Positions 30,574 through 39,428 of a stretch of 43,009 nucleotides of DNA are shown here, one piece after another. Every line of letters starts with the position of its first letter. Position 1 is the stretch's first letter. The notes under the pieces are model-generated. The model was not told the DNA's origin. It did not search any database and saw only the letters and a list, made by a program, of their open reading frames with translations. Origin of the DNA: JBFWYO01 sp050186335 (lineage in GTDB: Bacteria > Pseudomonadota > Alphaproteobacteria > Bin65); the NCBI GenBank assembly GCA_050186335.1, contig JBFWYO010000035.1:1-43009 (forward strand), given 5' to 3'. Made by a program: the position numbers and the translations under genes.

Positions 30574-31959
30574 GTGCGCAGCCCGGTCCGGCAGATGACG
30601 CTGATCCTGATCGCCGTCGTGGCGACGACGGTCGGCACGCGCGCGGGCGCCGAGACGGTGCACGCCGAAACTTCCGAGCGGCAGGCCCGGCTGATCTTTA
30701 CCTGGCCTGAACCGGTCGGGCATCGCCTGATCACCAGCAACGATCGCGCGATCCTATCGTTCTCCAGTCCCTCGGTCGGCGCGGTCGACGCGGCAGCGCG
30801 GCAGATCGGCAGTCTGGTGTCCAAGGTTCGCCGCAGCGGCGACGGCAAGGTGGTGATTTTCGATTTGGCCGGCGGTGTGACCGCGGTCAGCCGCGCCCAA
30901 GCCAACGACGTGGTGATCGAGTTCTCGGCGCCGGCCGCGAAAACGCCCGGCCAATCCGCGACCGCTCCGAAAAACGGCAAGGACCGCGTCGCCGTCAGCG
31001 TGCAGGCGGTCGGCCCGGGGACGCGCCTGGCCTTCGATTGGCCGCAAGCGGTCGGCTACACGGTTGCGCCGGATCGCCAGGGCGTCGTCGTCGTGTTCGA
31101 CAAGACCGGCACGCTCGATTTGGCCGCGCACGCCGACGCCATCAAGCAGGCCGGAGTTACGGTCGCCACGCTGCCGGCGGCCGGCAAGTTGGTGGTTAAA
31201 CTCGGCGTGCCGCCCGAGATGCTGGTGCGCGACCGGCGCGACGGCTACCGGATCAGCTTCGATATCGTGCCGTCCAATACCGCCGCGGCGCTGCCCAATG
31301 CGGCCGACGACCATCGCGCATCGGCCAAGCTGCCCGGCACCACCGGGGTGACGCTGGCGGTGGTCAGCGACGCCGCCGGCCTGACCTTGGCTTTCGAATG
31401 GCCCGTGCGCGTGGCCGCGGCGGCATTCCGCCGTGGCGAGCACATCTGGGTCGTCTTCCCGCGCGGCGCGGAGCTCGATCTCGCCGAATTGCGCGCCCGT
31501 TTGGGCAATGGCGTTACCGACGTGGAACGGATTGCGGCCGGCGATGCGCTGGCGCTGCGTTTTGCCGCCGCGCCGGAAGTCGGCTTGCAGCTGCGGCGCG
31601 ACGGCCTCGAATGGACGTTGACGTTTCAGCCCCGGCCGCTGACGCCGCGCACCGTCGTCTCGGTGCGGGCGGAGCCGGCCGTGCCGCCGGGCGGCAGCGT
31701 GTTCGTGCGCAGTGGGGCGGGCGGCCCGGTCTTGCGACTGGTCGATCCGGAATTCGGCGTGCACCTGTTCGTGGCGCCGAACCACGCCGCCGGCGTCGGA
31801 CTCGACAGTGTCCGCGACTTTCCCAAGTTTCGGCTGCTGCCGACCGTGCAGGGCACGCTAATCGAGCCAAAGGCCGACGGGCTGGCGGTCAGCGCCGGAC
31901 CGGACGGCGTCGAGATCACCCACGGTCTGGGTTTGGCGCTGTCCGAACCGTCCCAATAA
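30574..31959 (+). CDS. Exported beta-repeat protein of unknown function
   Basis: This 461-residue protein has a Sec signal (MTLILIAVVATTVGTRAGAE). At least three related beta units of about 120 residues follow, each opening with a similar phrase: ARLIFTWPEPVGHRLITSND, TRLAFDWPQAVGYTVAPDRQ and LTLAFEWPVRVAAAAFRRGE. The repeats resemble AMIN-like beta domains that bind septal peptidoglycan or polysaccharide, but this is a distant impression. GTG at 30574 is chosen because GAAGGAG lies seven bases upstream; TTG at 30559 is the alternative. It opens the same-strand run that leads to the Ser/Thr kinase and cckA. Confidence 0.7.
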   Translation: MRSPVRQMTLILIAVVATTVGTRAGAETVHAETSERQARLIFTWPEPVGHRLITSNDRAILSFSSPSVGAVDAAARQIGSLVSKVRRSGDGKVVIFDLAGGVTAVSRAQANDVVIEFSAPAAKTPGQSATAPKNGKDRVAVSVQAVGPGTRLAFDWPQAVGYTVAPDRQGVVVVFDKTGTLDLAAHADAIKQAGVTVATLPAAGKLVVKLGVPPEMLVRDRRDGYRISFDIVPSNTAAALPNAADDHRASAKLPGTTGVTLAVVSDAAGLTLAFEWPVRVAAAAFRRGEHIWVVFPRGAELDLAELRARLGNGVTDVERIAAGDALALRFAAAPEVGLQLRRDGLEWTLTFQPRPLTPRTVVSVRAEPAVPPGGSVFVRSGAGGPVLRLVDPEFGVHLFVAPNHAAGVGLDSVRDFPKFRLLPTVQGTLIEPKADGLAVSAGPDGVEITHGLGLALSEPSQ

Positions 31960-32092
31960 AAGTCCGGAAGACGGTGAATTTTTCGGTGGCGGCGCGTATT
32001 AATGATTAGGGTGGATCATGTACACTGCGGCCGCTTTGGCGCCTGAGCCGCGCCTGTTCGGGGCCGGCGACGCCGAACTTTAAAGAGATGCG

Positions 32093-34150
32093 ATGACCGA
32101 GCAGCATTACAACGCCCTGCCTGCGGGCTATCAATTGTTCGAGTACGAGGTCGAAGCCGTGCTCGGCCACGGCGGCTTCGGCATCACTTATCTGGCTTGG
32201 GACCGAAACCTCGATAAGCAGGTCGCGATCAAGGAATACCTGCCGGCCGAATTCGCCGTGCGCCAGGGCCCCCAATCGGTGCGCCCGCGCTCGACATCCG
32301 ACGAGGGCGATTACAAGTGGGGTCTCGAGCGCTTCGTCAAGGAAGCGCAGACCTTGGCGCTGTTCCGGCATCCCAGCATTGTGCCGGTCTACCGTTTCTT
32401 CGAGGCCAACGGCACGGCCTACATGGTCATGGAATACCAGAAGGGCCAGAGCCTGGCCGAGCTGGTGCGTGCCCATGCCGGCCGGTTCACCGAACAGGAA
32501 CTGCTCAGCCTGCTGTTCCCGATGCTCGACGGGTTGGCGGAGGTGCACAAGGCCGGCTATCTGCACCGCGACGTGAAGCCCGGTAATATTTTCATCCGCG
32601 AAGACGGCATCCCGGTGCTGCTCGATTTCGGCGCCGCGCGCGACGCGGTCGGCCGCAAGAGCAAGAACCTCACGTCGATCGTGACCCCAGGCTACGCTCC
32701 GCTGGAGCAATATTACGCCGACGGCAATCAGGGTCCGTGGACCGATATCTACGCGCTGGCCGCCATCGTGCATCAGGCGATCACCGGCCGGATCCCGCCG
32801 GAGGCACCGGCGCGCGTCAAACGCGACCCGTACGAGCCGTTGGCGCAAGTGGCGGCCGGAAAGTACAGCCCCGCGTTCCTGGCCGCGATCGATCGCGCGC
32901 TGGCGGTCGACGAAGTGCAGCGGCCGCAGACCACGGCGGAGTGGCGCGATCAACTGCTCGGGCGTTCGGCAATTCCCGCGGCTTCGAGCGCGCGGCCGGC
33001 CGAGACGACGCAATTCGCCGGCGACCCCGCCACGATGGTGACGCACGATGCGCGGTCGGGTCGCGTTTCGCAGGCGCCTTCCATGCGCACCGGCCCGCGT
33101 ATGTCGTCGCCGGCGCCCATTCCTGTCGCCGAACCGAAGCGCGGCAACGGCAAGCTGTTCGCGATCGTCGCCGGCGTCGTCCTGCTGGTCGGTATCGGCG
33201 GCGCGGGCGCTTGGTACGTCGTCAACAATGGCGACAAGCTGGGCCTGTCGACGTCGAACAACGATTCGCGCACGACGAACACCAACACCGCGTCGAACGA
33301 CGCGCGGTTGCGCGAGGCGGAACAGGAAAAGCAGCGTCAGGCCGAGTCGGAAAAGCGCCGCCAAGCCGAACTCGACAAGCAACGTCAGACCGAGCAGGAC
33401 AAGCAGCGCCAGGCTGAATCCGAAAAGCAACGCCAGGCCGAACTCGACAAACAACGCCTGGCCGAGCAGGAGCGGTTGCGCCAGGCCGAGCAGGAACGGC
33501 TTCGCCAGGCCGAGCTGGAACGCCAGCGCATGACCGACTCCGACCGCCTGCGTCAGCTCGACGACCAGCGGCGCGCCGAGGACGACCGACGCCGGCTCGA
33601 GGACGAACGCCTGCGCCAGGCCGAAGTCGAACGGCAACGTCAGGCCGAAGCCGAGCGGCAGCGTCTGGCCGAGGCGGATCGGCTGCGTCGCGAGGACGAC
33701 GATCGCAAGCGGCAACTCGAGGCCGAACGGCTCCGTCAAGCGGAAGTCGAACGCCAGCGCCAGGCCGAAGCGGAGCGGTTACGTCAGGCCGAGCAGGACA
33801 AGCAGCGCGCTGACGCCGAGCGGAATCGACGGCAGGAGGCGAGCCGGCCGACCGTCATGTGTCCGAATTCGATGTCGCAACTGAATTCGATGTATGCGCC
33901 GACCGACTGTCTGTGGGTTCAGCGCGTCTTTGCCGCGTCGTTGTCCGAGCAGCGGATTGGCGTCACCAGCCGATGGAGCAATTCGCGGTCGGGCAACACC
34001 GGGACCATTACCGTCATCGGAATCGTGCCGGGCCCGGGCGGCCAATCCTGTCGCCGTTTCCGGCAGACCGTTACGTCGGCGGGCCAGACGCGCGAGGCGA
34101 TCGGCGTCGCCTGCATTGGCGCCAACAACGCGTGGGTGATTTCCGGCTGA
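32093..34150 (+). CDS. Membrane Ser/Thr protein kinase with coiled coil and surface-antigen-like domain
   Basis: This 685-residue protein has a Hanks-type kinase domain at residues 15-290: Gly loop LGHGGFGITYL, Lys47 (VAIKEY), HRDVKPGN (158-165), DFG (178-180), and PGYAPLEQY. It has one membrane helix at about 354-376 and a 190-residue Arg/Gln/Glu/Ala coiled coil at about 405-595. The C-terminal domain (about 600-685) has IGVTSRWSNSRSGNTGTITV and CRRFRQTVTSAGQTREAIG, resembling the C-terminal part of 17-kDa-type surface antigens. The kinase should face the cytoplasm and the tail the periplasm. It precedes FHA and PP2C partners on the same strand. Confidence 0.92.
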   Translation: MTEQHYNALPAGYQLFEYEVEAVLGHGGFGITYLAWDRNLDKQVAIKEYLPAEFAVRQGPQSVRPRSTSDEGDYKWGLERFVKEAQTLALFRHPSIVPVYRFFEANGTAYMVMEYQKGQSLAELVRAHAGRFTEQELLSLLFPMLDGLAEVHKAGYLHRDVKPGNIFIREDGIPVLLDFGAARDAVGRKSKNLTSIVTPGYAPLEQYYADGNQGPWTDIYALAAIVHQAITGRIPPEAPARVKRDPYEPLAQVAAGKYSPAFLAAIDRALAVDEVQRPQTTAEWRDQLLGRSAIPAASSARPAETTQFAGDPATMVTHDARSGRVSQAPSMRTGPRMSSPAPIPVAEPKRGNGKLFAIVAGVVLLVGIGGAGAWYVVNNGDKLGLSTSNNDSRTTNTNTASNDARLREAEQEKQRQAESEKRRQAELDKQRQTEQDKQRQAESEKQRQAELDKQRLAEQERLRQAEQERLRQAELERQRMTDSDRLRQLDDQRRAEDDRRRLEDERLRQAEVERQRQAEAERQRLAEADRLRREDDDRKRQLEAERLRQAEVERQRQAEAERLRQAEQDKQRADAERNRRQEASRPTVMCPNSMSQLNSMYAPTDCLWVQRVFAASLSEQRIGVTSRWSNSRSGNTGTITVIGIVPGPGGQSCRRFRQTVTSAGQTREAIGVACIGANNAWVISG

Positions 34151-34243
34151 CGTGCGGCTTGTTTGCTGCGGCCGTCGATTGTCGTATGCTTGCAACAAAA
34201 GCGTGCCGGCACGGACCGGCCGCGGTTCGATAGGAGACGCTCA

Positions 34244-34987
34244 ATGGCCATTCGCGGCCCCGACGGCAAGGAAATCCGACCGCCCGATCCGGCGTCGGAG
34301 GAAACCACCCGTAAAATTCAGCGGCGCTCGATCAAGGATCGTATCGCGGCCGGCGACGAGCACGATCCGGAAGCGCCGACGCACATGATTTCGGGCAATC
34401 AGGATTTCGCGCAAGATACCGCGAAGCGCGACGCCGGCGGCAATCCGCGCGGCGGCTATATCGACGAGGAATCCGATACCTCGCCGCGCAATCGGCCGAG
34501 CGCCGCGCAGCCTGCTGCACCCGCGGCACCGGCCCCGCGCGCCGAAGACGTCGTACACACGCAGATCTATCGGCCGAAGCGTGCCGCCGATCCGGCCGCG
34601 CCGGCGGATGCCAAGCCCGCGCCCGAAGTTTCCGAGAAGGGCGATCCGGTGGTCGGCTGGTTGGTCGTCGTCGACGGGCCGGGGCGCGGCAGTTCGTTCA
34701 ACCTCGGCTACGGCAACAACCGGATGGGTCGGGCGCCGACCGAGGCCATCGCGATCAATTTCGGCGACAACCAGATCTCGCGCGAGAATCATGCGACGAT
34801 CACCTACGACGGCCGGAACCGACGTTACTTCGTCAAGGAAGGCGACGGCCGCAACCTTATCTATGTCGGCGACGATCCTGTGCTCGCGCCGGTCGAACTC
34901 AAGGGCGGCGAAGTGCTGACCTTGGGCGAGACCAAATTGAAATTCGTGCCGTTTTGCGGCAAGGATTTCGACTGGCAGAGCAAGTAG
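34244..34987 (+). CDS. FHA-domain protein
   Basis: This 247-residue protein has a long disordered Ala/Pro/Asp-rich N-terminus and a C-terminal FHA domain (about 136-240: GWLVVVDGPGRGSSFNLGYG, NNRMGR with Arg160/Arg163, QISRENHATITYDG, VELKGGEVLTLGETKLKFVP). FHA domains bind phosphothreonine. The N-terminus has a paired threonine motif, EETTRKI (Thr21-Thr22), reminiscent of the kinase target in GarA/OdhI, where phosphorylation lets the FHA domain bind its own tail. It lies 93 bp after the kinase gene and has a strong AGGAG. A direct kinase substrate is likely but inferred. Confidence 0.9.
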   Translation: MAIRGPDGKEIRPPDPASEETTRKIQRRSIKDRIAAGDEHDPEAPTHMISGNQDFAQDTAKRDAGGNPRGGYIDEESDTSPRNRPSAAQPAAPAAPAPRAEDVVHTQIYRPKRAADPAAPADAKPAPEVSEKGDPVVGWLVVVDGPGRGSSFNLGYGNNRMGRAPTEAIAINFGDNQISRENHATITYDGRNRRYFVKEGDGRNLIYVGDDPVLAPVELKGGEVLTLGETKLKFVPFCGKDFDWQSK

Positions 34988-35028
34988 GCTTTGCTGCCCG
35001 CCTTACCGCTGGTCGGAAAACCGCACGC

Positions 35029-35850
35029 ATGATTCCGGGACGTCAATTCGCCGCGCTGCAGATCAAAGGCGGTCGCGATTATCAGGAAGACGATTTCGCC
35101 TATTTCAGCATGCTGCCCGAGGACGACCAGCGGGCGCAGGATTTGCTGATGGTGCTGGCCGACGGCATGGGCGGGCATAATGGCGGCGCGCATGCGAGTG
35201 CCGCCGCCGTCGAACGCTTCATCGATGCATTCAACGAGAATCCGACCGCGGACGCAATTTCGCGCCTGCGCCACGCATTGGACGAAAGCAACCGCAAGAT
35301 CGGCGAAGACAGCACGCGTATTCCGGAGTTGGAAGGCATGGGCTGCACGCTGGTCGCCGCGGCGTTCACCGCCGATGGGCTGGTGTGGGTCAGCGTCGGC
35401 GATTCGCCGATGTGGCTGTATCGCGACGGCAAACTGGTGCAGCTGAACGAGGATCATTCGATGGCGCCGATCTTGGCCGAACGGGTCAGGCGCGGCGACC
35501 TTTCCGCCGACGATGCCGCCGTGCATCCGCATCGCAACGCGTTGCGCTCGGCGGTGGTTGGCGAAGACCTGCCGATGGTCGATCTGTCACGGTCCGCCCT
35601 CGCGCTGCGGGAAGGCGATACCATTCTGCTCGCCAGCGACGGCGTGCAGACGCTGACCGACGACGAAATCGCCGAGATCATGGCCGAAGATCGCGACGCG
35701 CATGGCCTGGCCGAACGCCTGATCGAAGAAGTGCAGAATCGCAATCGCCGCGGCCAGGACAACACGACCGTCATGGTCGTGCGTCCGTTCATCGGCAACG
35801 CCGGCGGTCGGCCGAGCCGGTCCTGGGCCGACCGGGCGGAGAAGCGCTGA
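35029..35850 (+). CDS. PP2C-family Ser/Thr protein phosphatase, soluble
   Basis: This 273-residue metal-dependent phosphatase has all core motifs: GGRDYQEDDFAYF, MVLADGMGGHNGG (Asp45), GMGCTLVAAAF, VWVSVGDSPMWLYRDGKL, NEDHS, LASDGVQTLTDDEI and GQDNTTVMVV. It should reverse phosphorylation by the upstream kinase. There is no membrane segment. ATG at 35029 is preferred from the family start; the ribosome site is weak (GGAAA). It lies 41 bp after the FHA gene and 10 bp before the methyltransferase, so the three are probably one transcript. Confidence 0.93.
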   Translation: MIPGRQFAALQIKGGRDYQEDDFAYFSMLPEDDQRAQDLLMVLADGMGGHNGGAHASAAAVERFIDAFNENPTADAISRLRHALDESNRKIGEDSTRIPELEGMGCTLVAAAFTADGLVWVSVGDSPMWLYRDGKLVQLNEDHSMAPILAERVRRGDLSADDAAVHPHRNALRSAVVGEDLPMVDLSRSALALREGDTILLASDGVQTLTDDEIAEIMAEDRDAHGLAERLIEEVQNRNRRGQDNTTVMVVRPFIGNAGGRPSRSWADRAEKR

Positions 35851-35860
35851 CGCGCCCGGC

Positions 35861-36655
35861 ATGACCGCGCCGACCGCCGCCCAGTTCGATTGGAATCCGA
35901 CCCAGTATCTGAAGTTCGGCGGCGAACGCACGCGGCCGGCGCTCGATCTGCTCGCGCGCATCGACGCCTCCGCGCCGCGCACGGTGATCGATCTCGGTTG
36001 CGGCGCCGGCAACATTTCGCGGATCTTGGCGGCGCGCTGGCCGGGAGCCGAAATCGTCGGCGTCGATTCTTCCGCCGACATGCTTGCGAAGGCGCGCGAC
36101 CGCGCACCGCTCAAAGTTCGCTTTGAGCGTCATGATATCGCCCAATGGCGGCCGGCATCCCCGCCGGACGTCGTTTACTCCAACGCGGCGCTGCATTGGC
36201 TCGACGATCACGGCACGCTGTTTCCACGCCTGCTGGCTGCGCTGGCGCCCGGCGGGACACTGGCGGTTCAGATGCCGCGCAATCACCGTGCGCCGTCCCA
36301 TACCTGCATGGTCGAAGCGGCGAACGCGGGCGACTGGCGCGCCGCGCTGGCGCCGATCCTACGAACCGATCCGGTGCACGAACCGGAATTCTATTACGAC
36401 GCGCTGGCGCCGCTCGCCGCCGCCGTCGACATCTGGCAGACGGAATATGTGCATGTCTTGTCGGGCGACGATCCGGTGGTCGAATGGACCAAGGGCTCGG
36501 CGCTCAAGCCGCTGCTCGACGCCATCGACGGGCGCGCCCGGGAGGAATTCCTAGCGGCGTATCGCGCCCGTATCGCGCGCGCCTATCCGCGCCGGCCCGA
36601 CGGCACCACGCTGTTTCCGTTCCGCCGCCTGTTCGTCGTGGCCCGTCGCGCATAG
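35861..36655 (+). CDS. tam: Trans-aconitate 2-methyltransferase-like protein
   Basis: This 264-residue SAM-dependent methyltransferase has the length and key phrases of Tam: FDWNPTQYLKFGGERTRPAL at the start, motif I VIDLGCGAGNISRIL, GVDSSADMLAKAR, and YSNAALHWLDDH. The central WRAALAPILRTDPVHEPEFYY and the C-terminal YPRRPDGTTLFPFRRLFVVAR are also typical. In E. coli Tam methylates trans-aconitate, which inhibits aconitase. It is wedged between the two phosphatase genes, 10 bp after the first, so it should be co-expressed with the kinase module; the link is unexplained. Confidence 0.88.
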   Translation: MTAPTAAQFDWNPTQYLKFGGERTRPALDLLARIDASAPRTVIDLGCGAGNISRILAARWPGAEIVGVDSSADMLAKARDRAPLKVRFERHDIAQWRPASPPDVVYSNAALHWLDDHGTLFPRLLAALAPGGTLAVQMPRNHRAPSHTCMVEAANAGDWRAALAPILRTDPVHEPEFYYDALAPLAAAVDIWQTEYVHVLSGDDPVVEWTKGSALKPLLDAIDGRAREEFLAAYRARIARAYPRRPDGTTLFPFRRLFVVARRA

Positions 36656-36762
36656 TCACGGACGCATAGCGATGTTCCCGCCGGGCCGGAGAAACGCTTG
36701 CACGCTCCTACACGGCGCGCCAAATTGACCGACGTCATTCGCTTCAACGCCAGCACGGAACG

Positions 36763-37911
36763 ATGAACTGGGAAGCCGCCAAAGCCGATCACATCGGGGG
36801 CCGTCAGGAGCAGCAGGATCGCGCCGAGATTCTCGCGGCGCGCGACGGCACCGATACGCTGATCGTCGTGGCCGACGGCATGGGTGGTCACGCCGGTGGC
36901 GCGTTGGCCTCGGAAGCCGTCGTGCAGGCCGCGCGCAAGGTCTGGCACCGCCACACACTGCAAGCCATGTCGCCGGCCGACCTGCTGGCAGCCGCGATCA
37001 AGGAAGCCCATGACGGCATCAACGCCGCCGGCAAAGGTAAGAACATTTCGCCGCGCAGCACCTGCGCGCTGCTCTATCTCAACGGCAAGCAGGCGCATTG
37101 GGCCTTCGTCGGTGACAGCCGATTGTATCGGTTTCGCGCCGGCGAGCTTTTGGAGCGGACGCGCGATCATTCCGTCGTTCAAATGCTGGTCGATCTCGGC
37201 AAGATTCGCGAAGATCAAATGGGCAAGCATCCCGACCAGAACCGGCTGACGCAAAGCCTCGGCGGCGAGGCTGCGCCGGAACCGGAATTCGGCTCGGCCG
37301 AAGCCAGAACTGAAGACGGGTTCATTTTGTGCACGGACGGTTTGTGGGAAACCGTGACGACGGCCGAGATGGGGCAGGCCTTGCGCGCGCACTCGCTCGG
37401 CAAGGCGGCGAAGGCCCTGGTGGCCGCGGCGGCCGAACGCGGCGGCAAGACCGGCGATAACGTAACGGTGACGCTGGCGCGCTACGGCACCGCGACGGTT
37501 GCACCGCCCTTGCCGCCGCCGCCGGCACGCGGGCGCTTGCGGATCTTTTTCGTCGCCGTGGTGGCGCTGATCACCGCGCTGCTCGCGGTTTGGCTGTTGT
37601 TCCCGAAGAAGCCGAACCAACCGGAAGTAACCTTGCCGATCCAGTTGCAGCAGCCAGCCACGCCACCGGCCGATACCCGCCCGCCGGCGCCGCCGATCAT
37701 GCCGCAAGACGCTCGGCCGGTGCCGGACGCCGCGCAGCCGACGCAACCCGCTCCCATGCAACCGGCGCCGACGCAGCCTTCGCCGGAGAAGAGCGATACC
37801 GCGCCGCCCGGAACACAACCCGGAACACAACCCGGAACGCCACCTGCCACTCCACCCGGCACGACCCCGCCGCCGGCCGACCCCGCGCAACCGCAGCCGC
37901 AGCGCCAGTAG
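36763..37911 (+). CDS. PP2C-family phosphatase with membrane helix and Pro-rich tail
   Basis: This 382-residue protein has an N-terminal PP2C domain (about 1-245: GGRQEQQDRAEIL with Asp19, VVADGMGGHAGG with Asp38, WAFVGDSRLYRFRAGEL, CTDGLWETVTTAEM, GDNVTVTLARYG). One membrane helix follows at about 264-286 (LRIFFVAVVALITALLAVWLL). The tail of about 95 residues is rich in Pro, Gln and Thr, including a tandem 12-base repeat (CCCGGAACACAA, from 37807) that encodes Pro-Gly-Thr-Gln units. The tail should lie outside, parallel to the kinase architecture. It starts 107 bp after tam. Confidence 0.93.
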   Translation: MNWEAAKADHIGGRQEQQDRAEILAARDGTDTLIVVADGMGGHAGGALASEAVVQAARKVWHRHTLQAMSPADLLAAAIKEAHDGINAAGKGKNISPRSTCALLYLNGKQAHWAFVGDSRLYRFRAGELLERTRDHSVVQMLVDLGKIREDQMGKHPDQNRLTQSLGGEAAPEPEFGSAEARTEDGFILCTDGLWETVTTAEMGQALRAHSLGKAAKALVAAAAERGGKTGDNVTVTLARYGTATVAPPLPPPPARGRLRIFFVAVVALITALLAVWLLFPKKPNQPEVTLPIQLQQPATPPADTRPPAPPIMPQDARPVPDAAQPTQPAPMQPAPTQPSPEKSDTAPPGTQPGTQPGTPPATPPGTTPPPADPAQPQPQRQ

Positions 37912-38030
37912 CGCTCCTGAAAAACCGTCGGTCCCGAAGGCTCGGCTGCGCGATACACATTTCCGGTTCAAGGCGCTATAAATCATAATCACGCACCGGA
38001 TTGCGTCCGGCGCTCGTGACGGGAGGAATA

Positions 38031-39428
38031 ATGCGTTTCGGACCCTCGATGGTCGCCGCCGCGGTGCTGCTTTTGGCGCCATCCGCGTCCTCCGCATTCG
38101 ATGTCAAGAAAGTCGACGATAGCGTGGTGCGGATTCAGCACATCGTCGAGTATCAGGGCCAGACCATCCTGCCGGGACACGGCACGGGATTTGTGCTGAA
38201 CGGCGACGGCTACGTCGTCACAAACCATCACGTCATTTTTCCCAACACGACGATGCCGGCCGGCGTGCGCCATTTCATCGTGGTTCCCGACGGCGGCTGG
38301 GAAAAGGACAAGTGGCGCGAAGTAAAGGTGATTTGGGCATCGAAGGACTACGATCTGGCGGTCGTTCAAGTGCAGGGCCTGCGCCGCCCGGCGGTGACGC
38401 TGTCGATGCTGCCGCCCGACAAATCCCCGGAGAAGGGCGACCTTGTGTACGCCCTGGGCTTTCCGGGCGCCGCCGATCAGGCGCGCAAATCGCTGACCTC
38501 GACGCTGACGCCGGGGGCCGTCGGCAAGATCGACATCGGCCGCGGCCCGGGCGGCATCGACCGACCGATCATTCAGCACAATGCCGACATCAGTCCCGGC
38601 AACAGCGGCGGTCCGCTGTTCAATACCTGCAACGAAGTGGTCGGCGTGAACACGTTTGTCGCGACGTCGGTGTTCAACATCGTCAAGGACGACAAGGGCG
38701 AGATCAAAGCGGTCGGCGCCGCGGTCTCGGGCGTGTACTACTCGCCGCATATCGCGGCCTTGCTGCGCGCACTGACCACCGAAGCGTCGCTGCGCCCGAT
38801 CAAGTTCAACGGCTCCAACGCTTTGTGCGTCGCCACTGCGGCCGCCACCACGAGCGGGCCGGAAATGTACATTTATATCGGCGTCGCGGTGCTGCTCGCG
38901 CTGGTGTCGATGGTGCTCGCGCTGGTGCGCAAACGCGGCACCCGCGAAGTGATCAAGGTGGTCGAATCGTACAGCCAGTGGATTCGGCGCAAGGGCGGCA
39001 CGCCCGACGGCGGGTCGCAAAAGGCGACCGGGCCGGCCGGCGAACCGATCGGCAGCATGACCGCGCGGCCGCCGCCGGCGGCCGCTGCGCACGGGTGGAA
39101 CTTGACCGGCACGGATGCGGCCGGGCAGGCGGTGACGATTCCGATCGACGATGCCGAACTGGCTGCGGCCAACGAGGGCGCCGATAAAGGCGTCGTCCTC
39201 GGCCGCAGCAACTCGCTGGCCGGCAAGGTATTGACGGACGGTAGCGTGTCGCGGCGTCACGCGCGCATCGTCGTGCTCGGGCGCGGCATCGGCATCGAGG
39301 ATCTGAATTCGACCTACGGCACGCAGCTCAACGGCGCGCGACTCAAGCCTTACACCGCGGTCGCACTGCGCGAAGGCGACAGCGTCAATTTGGGCGACGT
39401 CAAGCTGACGGTGGCGCGGCGCCGATGA
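38031..39428 (+). CDS. Trypsin-like serine protease with membrane helix and FHA domain
   Basis: This 465-residue protein combines an exported protease domain and a cytoplasmic FHA domain. A Sec signal (VAAAVLLLAPSASSAF) precedes a DegP-like fold without PDZ. The triad is His67 (VTNHHVIF), Asp108 (DYDLAVVQV) and Ser192 (SPGNSGGPLF). A membrane helix lies at about 279-300. The cytoplasmic tail ends with FHA (about 385-465: GVVLGRSNSLAGKVL, GSVSRRHARIVV, LNSTYGTQLNGARL). ATG at 38031 follows a strong GGGAGGA. The stop codon overlaps the cckA start (ATGA), so the two should be translationally coupled. Confidence 0.93.
   Translation: MRFGPSMVAAAVLLLAPSASSAFDVKKVDDSVVRIQHIVEYQGQTILPGHGTGFVLNGDGYVVTNHHVIFPNTTMPAGVRHFIVVPDGGWEKDKWREVKVIWASKDYDLAVVQVQGLRRPAVTLSMLPPDKSPEKGDLVYALGFPGAADQARKSLTSTLTPGAVGKIDIGRGPGGIDRPIIQHNADISPGNSGGPLFNTCNEVVGVNTFVATSVFNIVKDDKGEIKAVGAAVSGVYYSPHIAALLRALTTEASLRPIKFNGSNALCVATAAATTSGPEMYIYIGVAVLLALVSMVLALVRKRGTREVIKVVESYSQWIRRKGGTPDGGSQKATGPAGEPIGSMTARPPPAAAAHGWNLTGTDAAGQAVTIPIDDAELAAANEGADKGVVLGRSNSLAGKVLTDGSVSRRHARIVVLGRGIGIEDLNSTYGTQLNGARLKPYTAVALREGDSVNLGDVKLTVARRR

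Noticed and set aside
32006..33739. Leu/Phe/Gly-repetitive 577-codon frame antisense to the kinase
   Set aside because: Complement of the kinase's Arg/Gln/Ala coiled coil; the repetition is a mirror of that low-complexity coding sequence.
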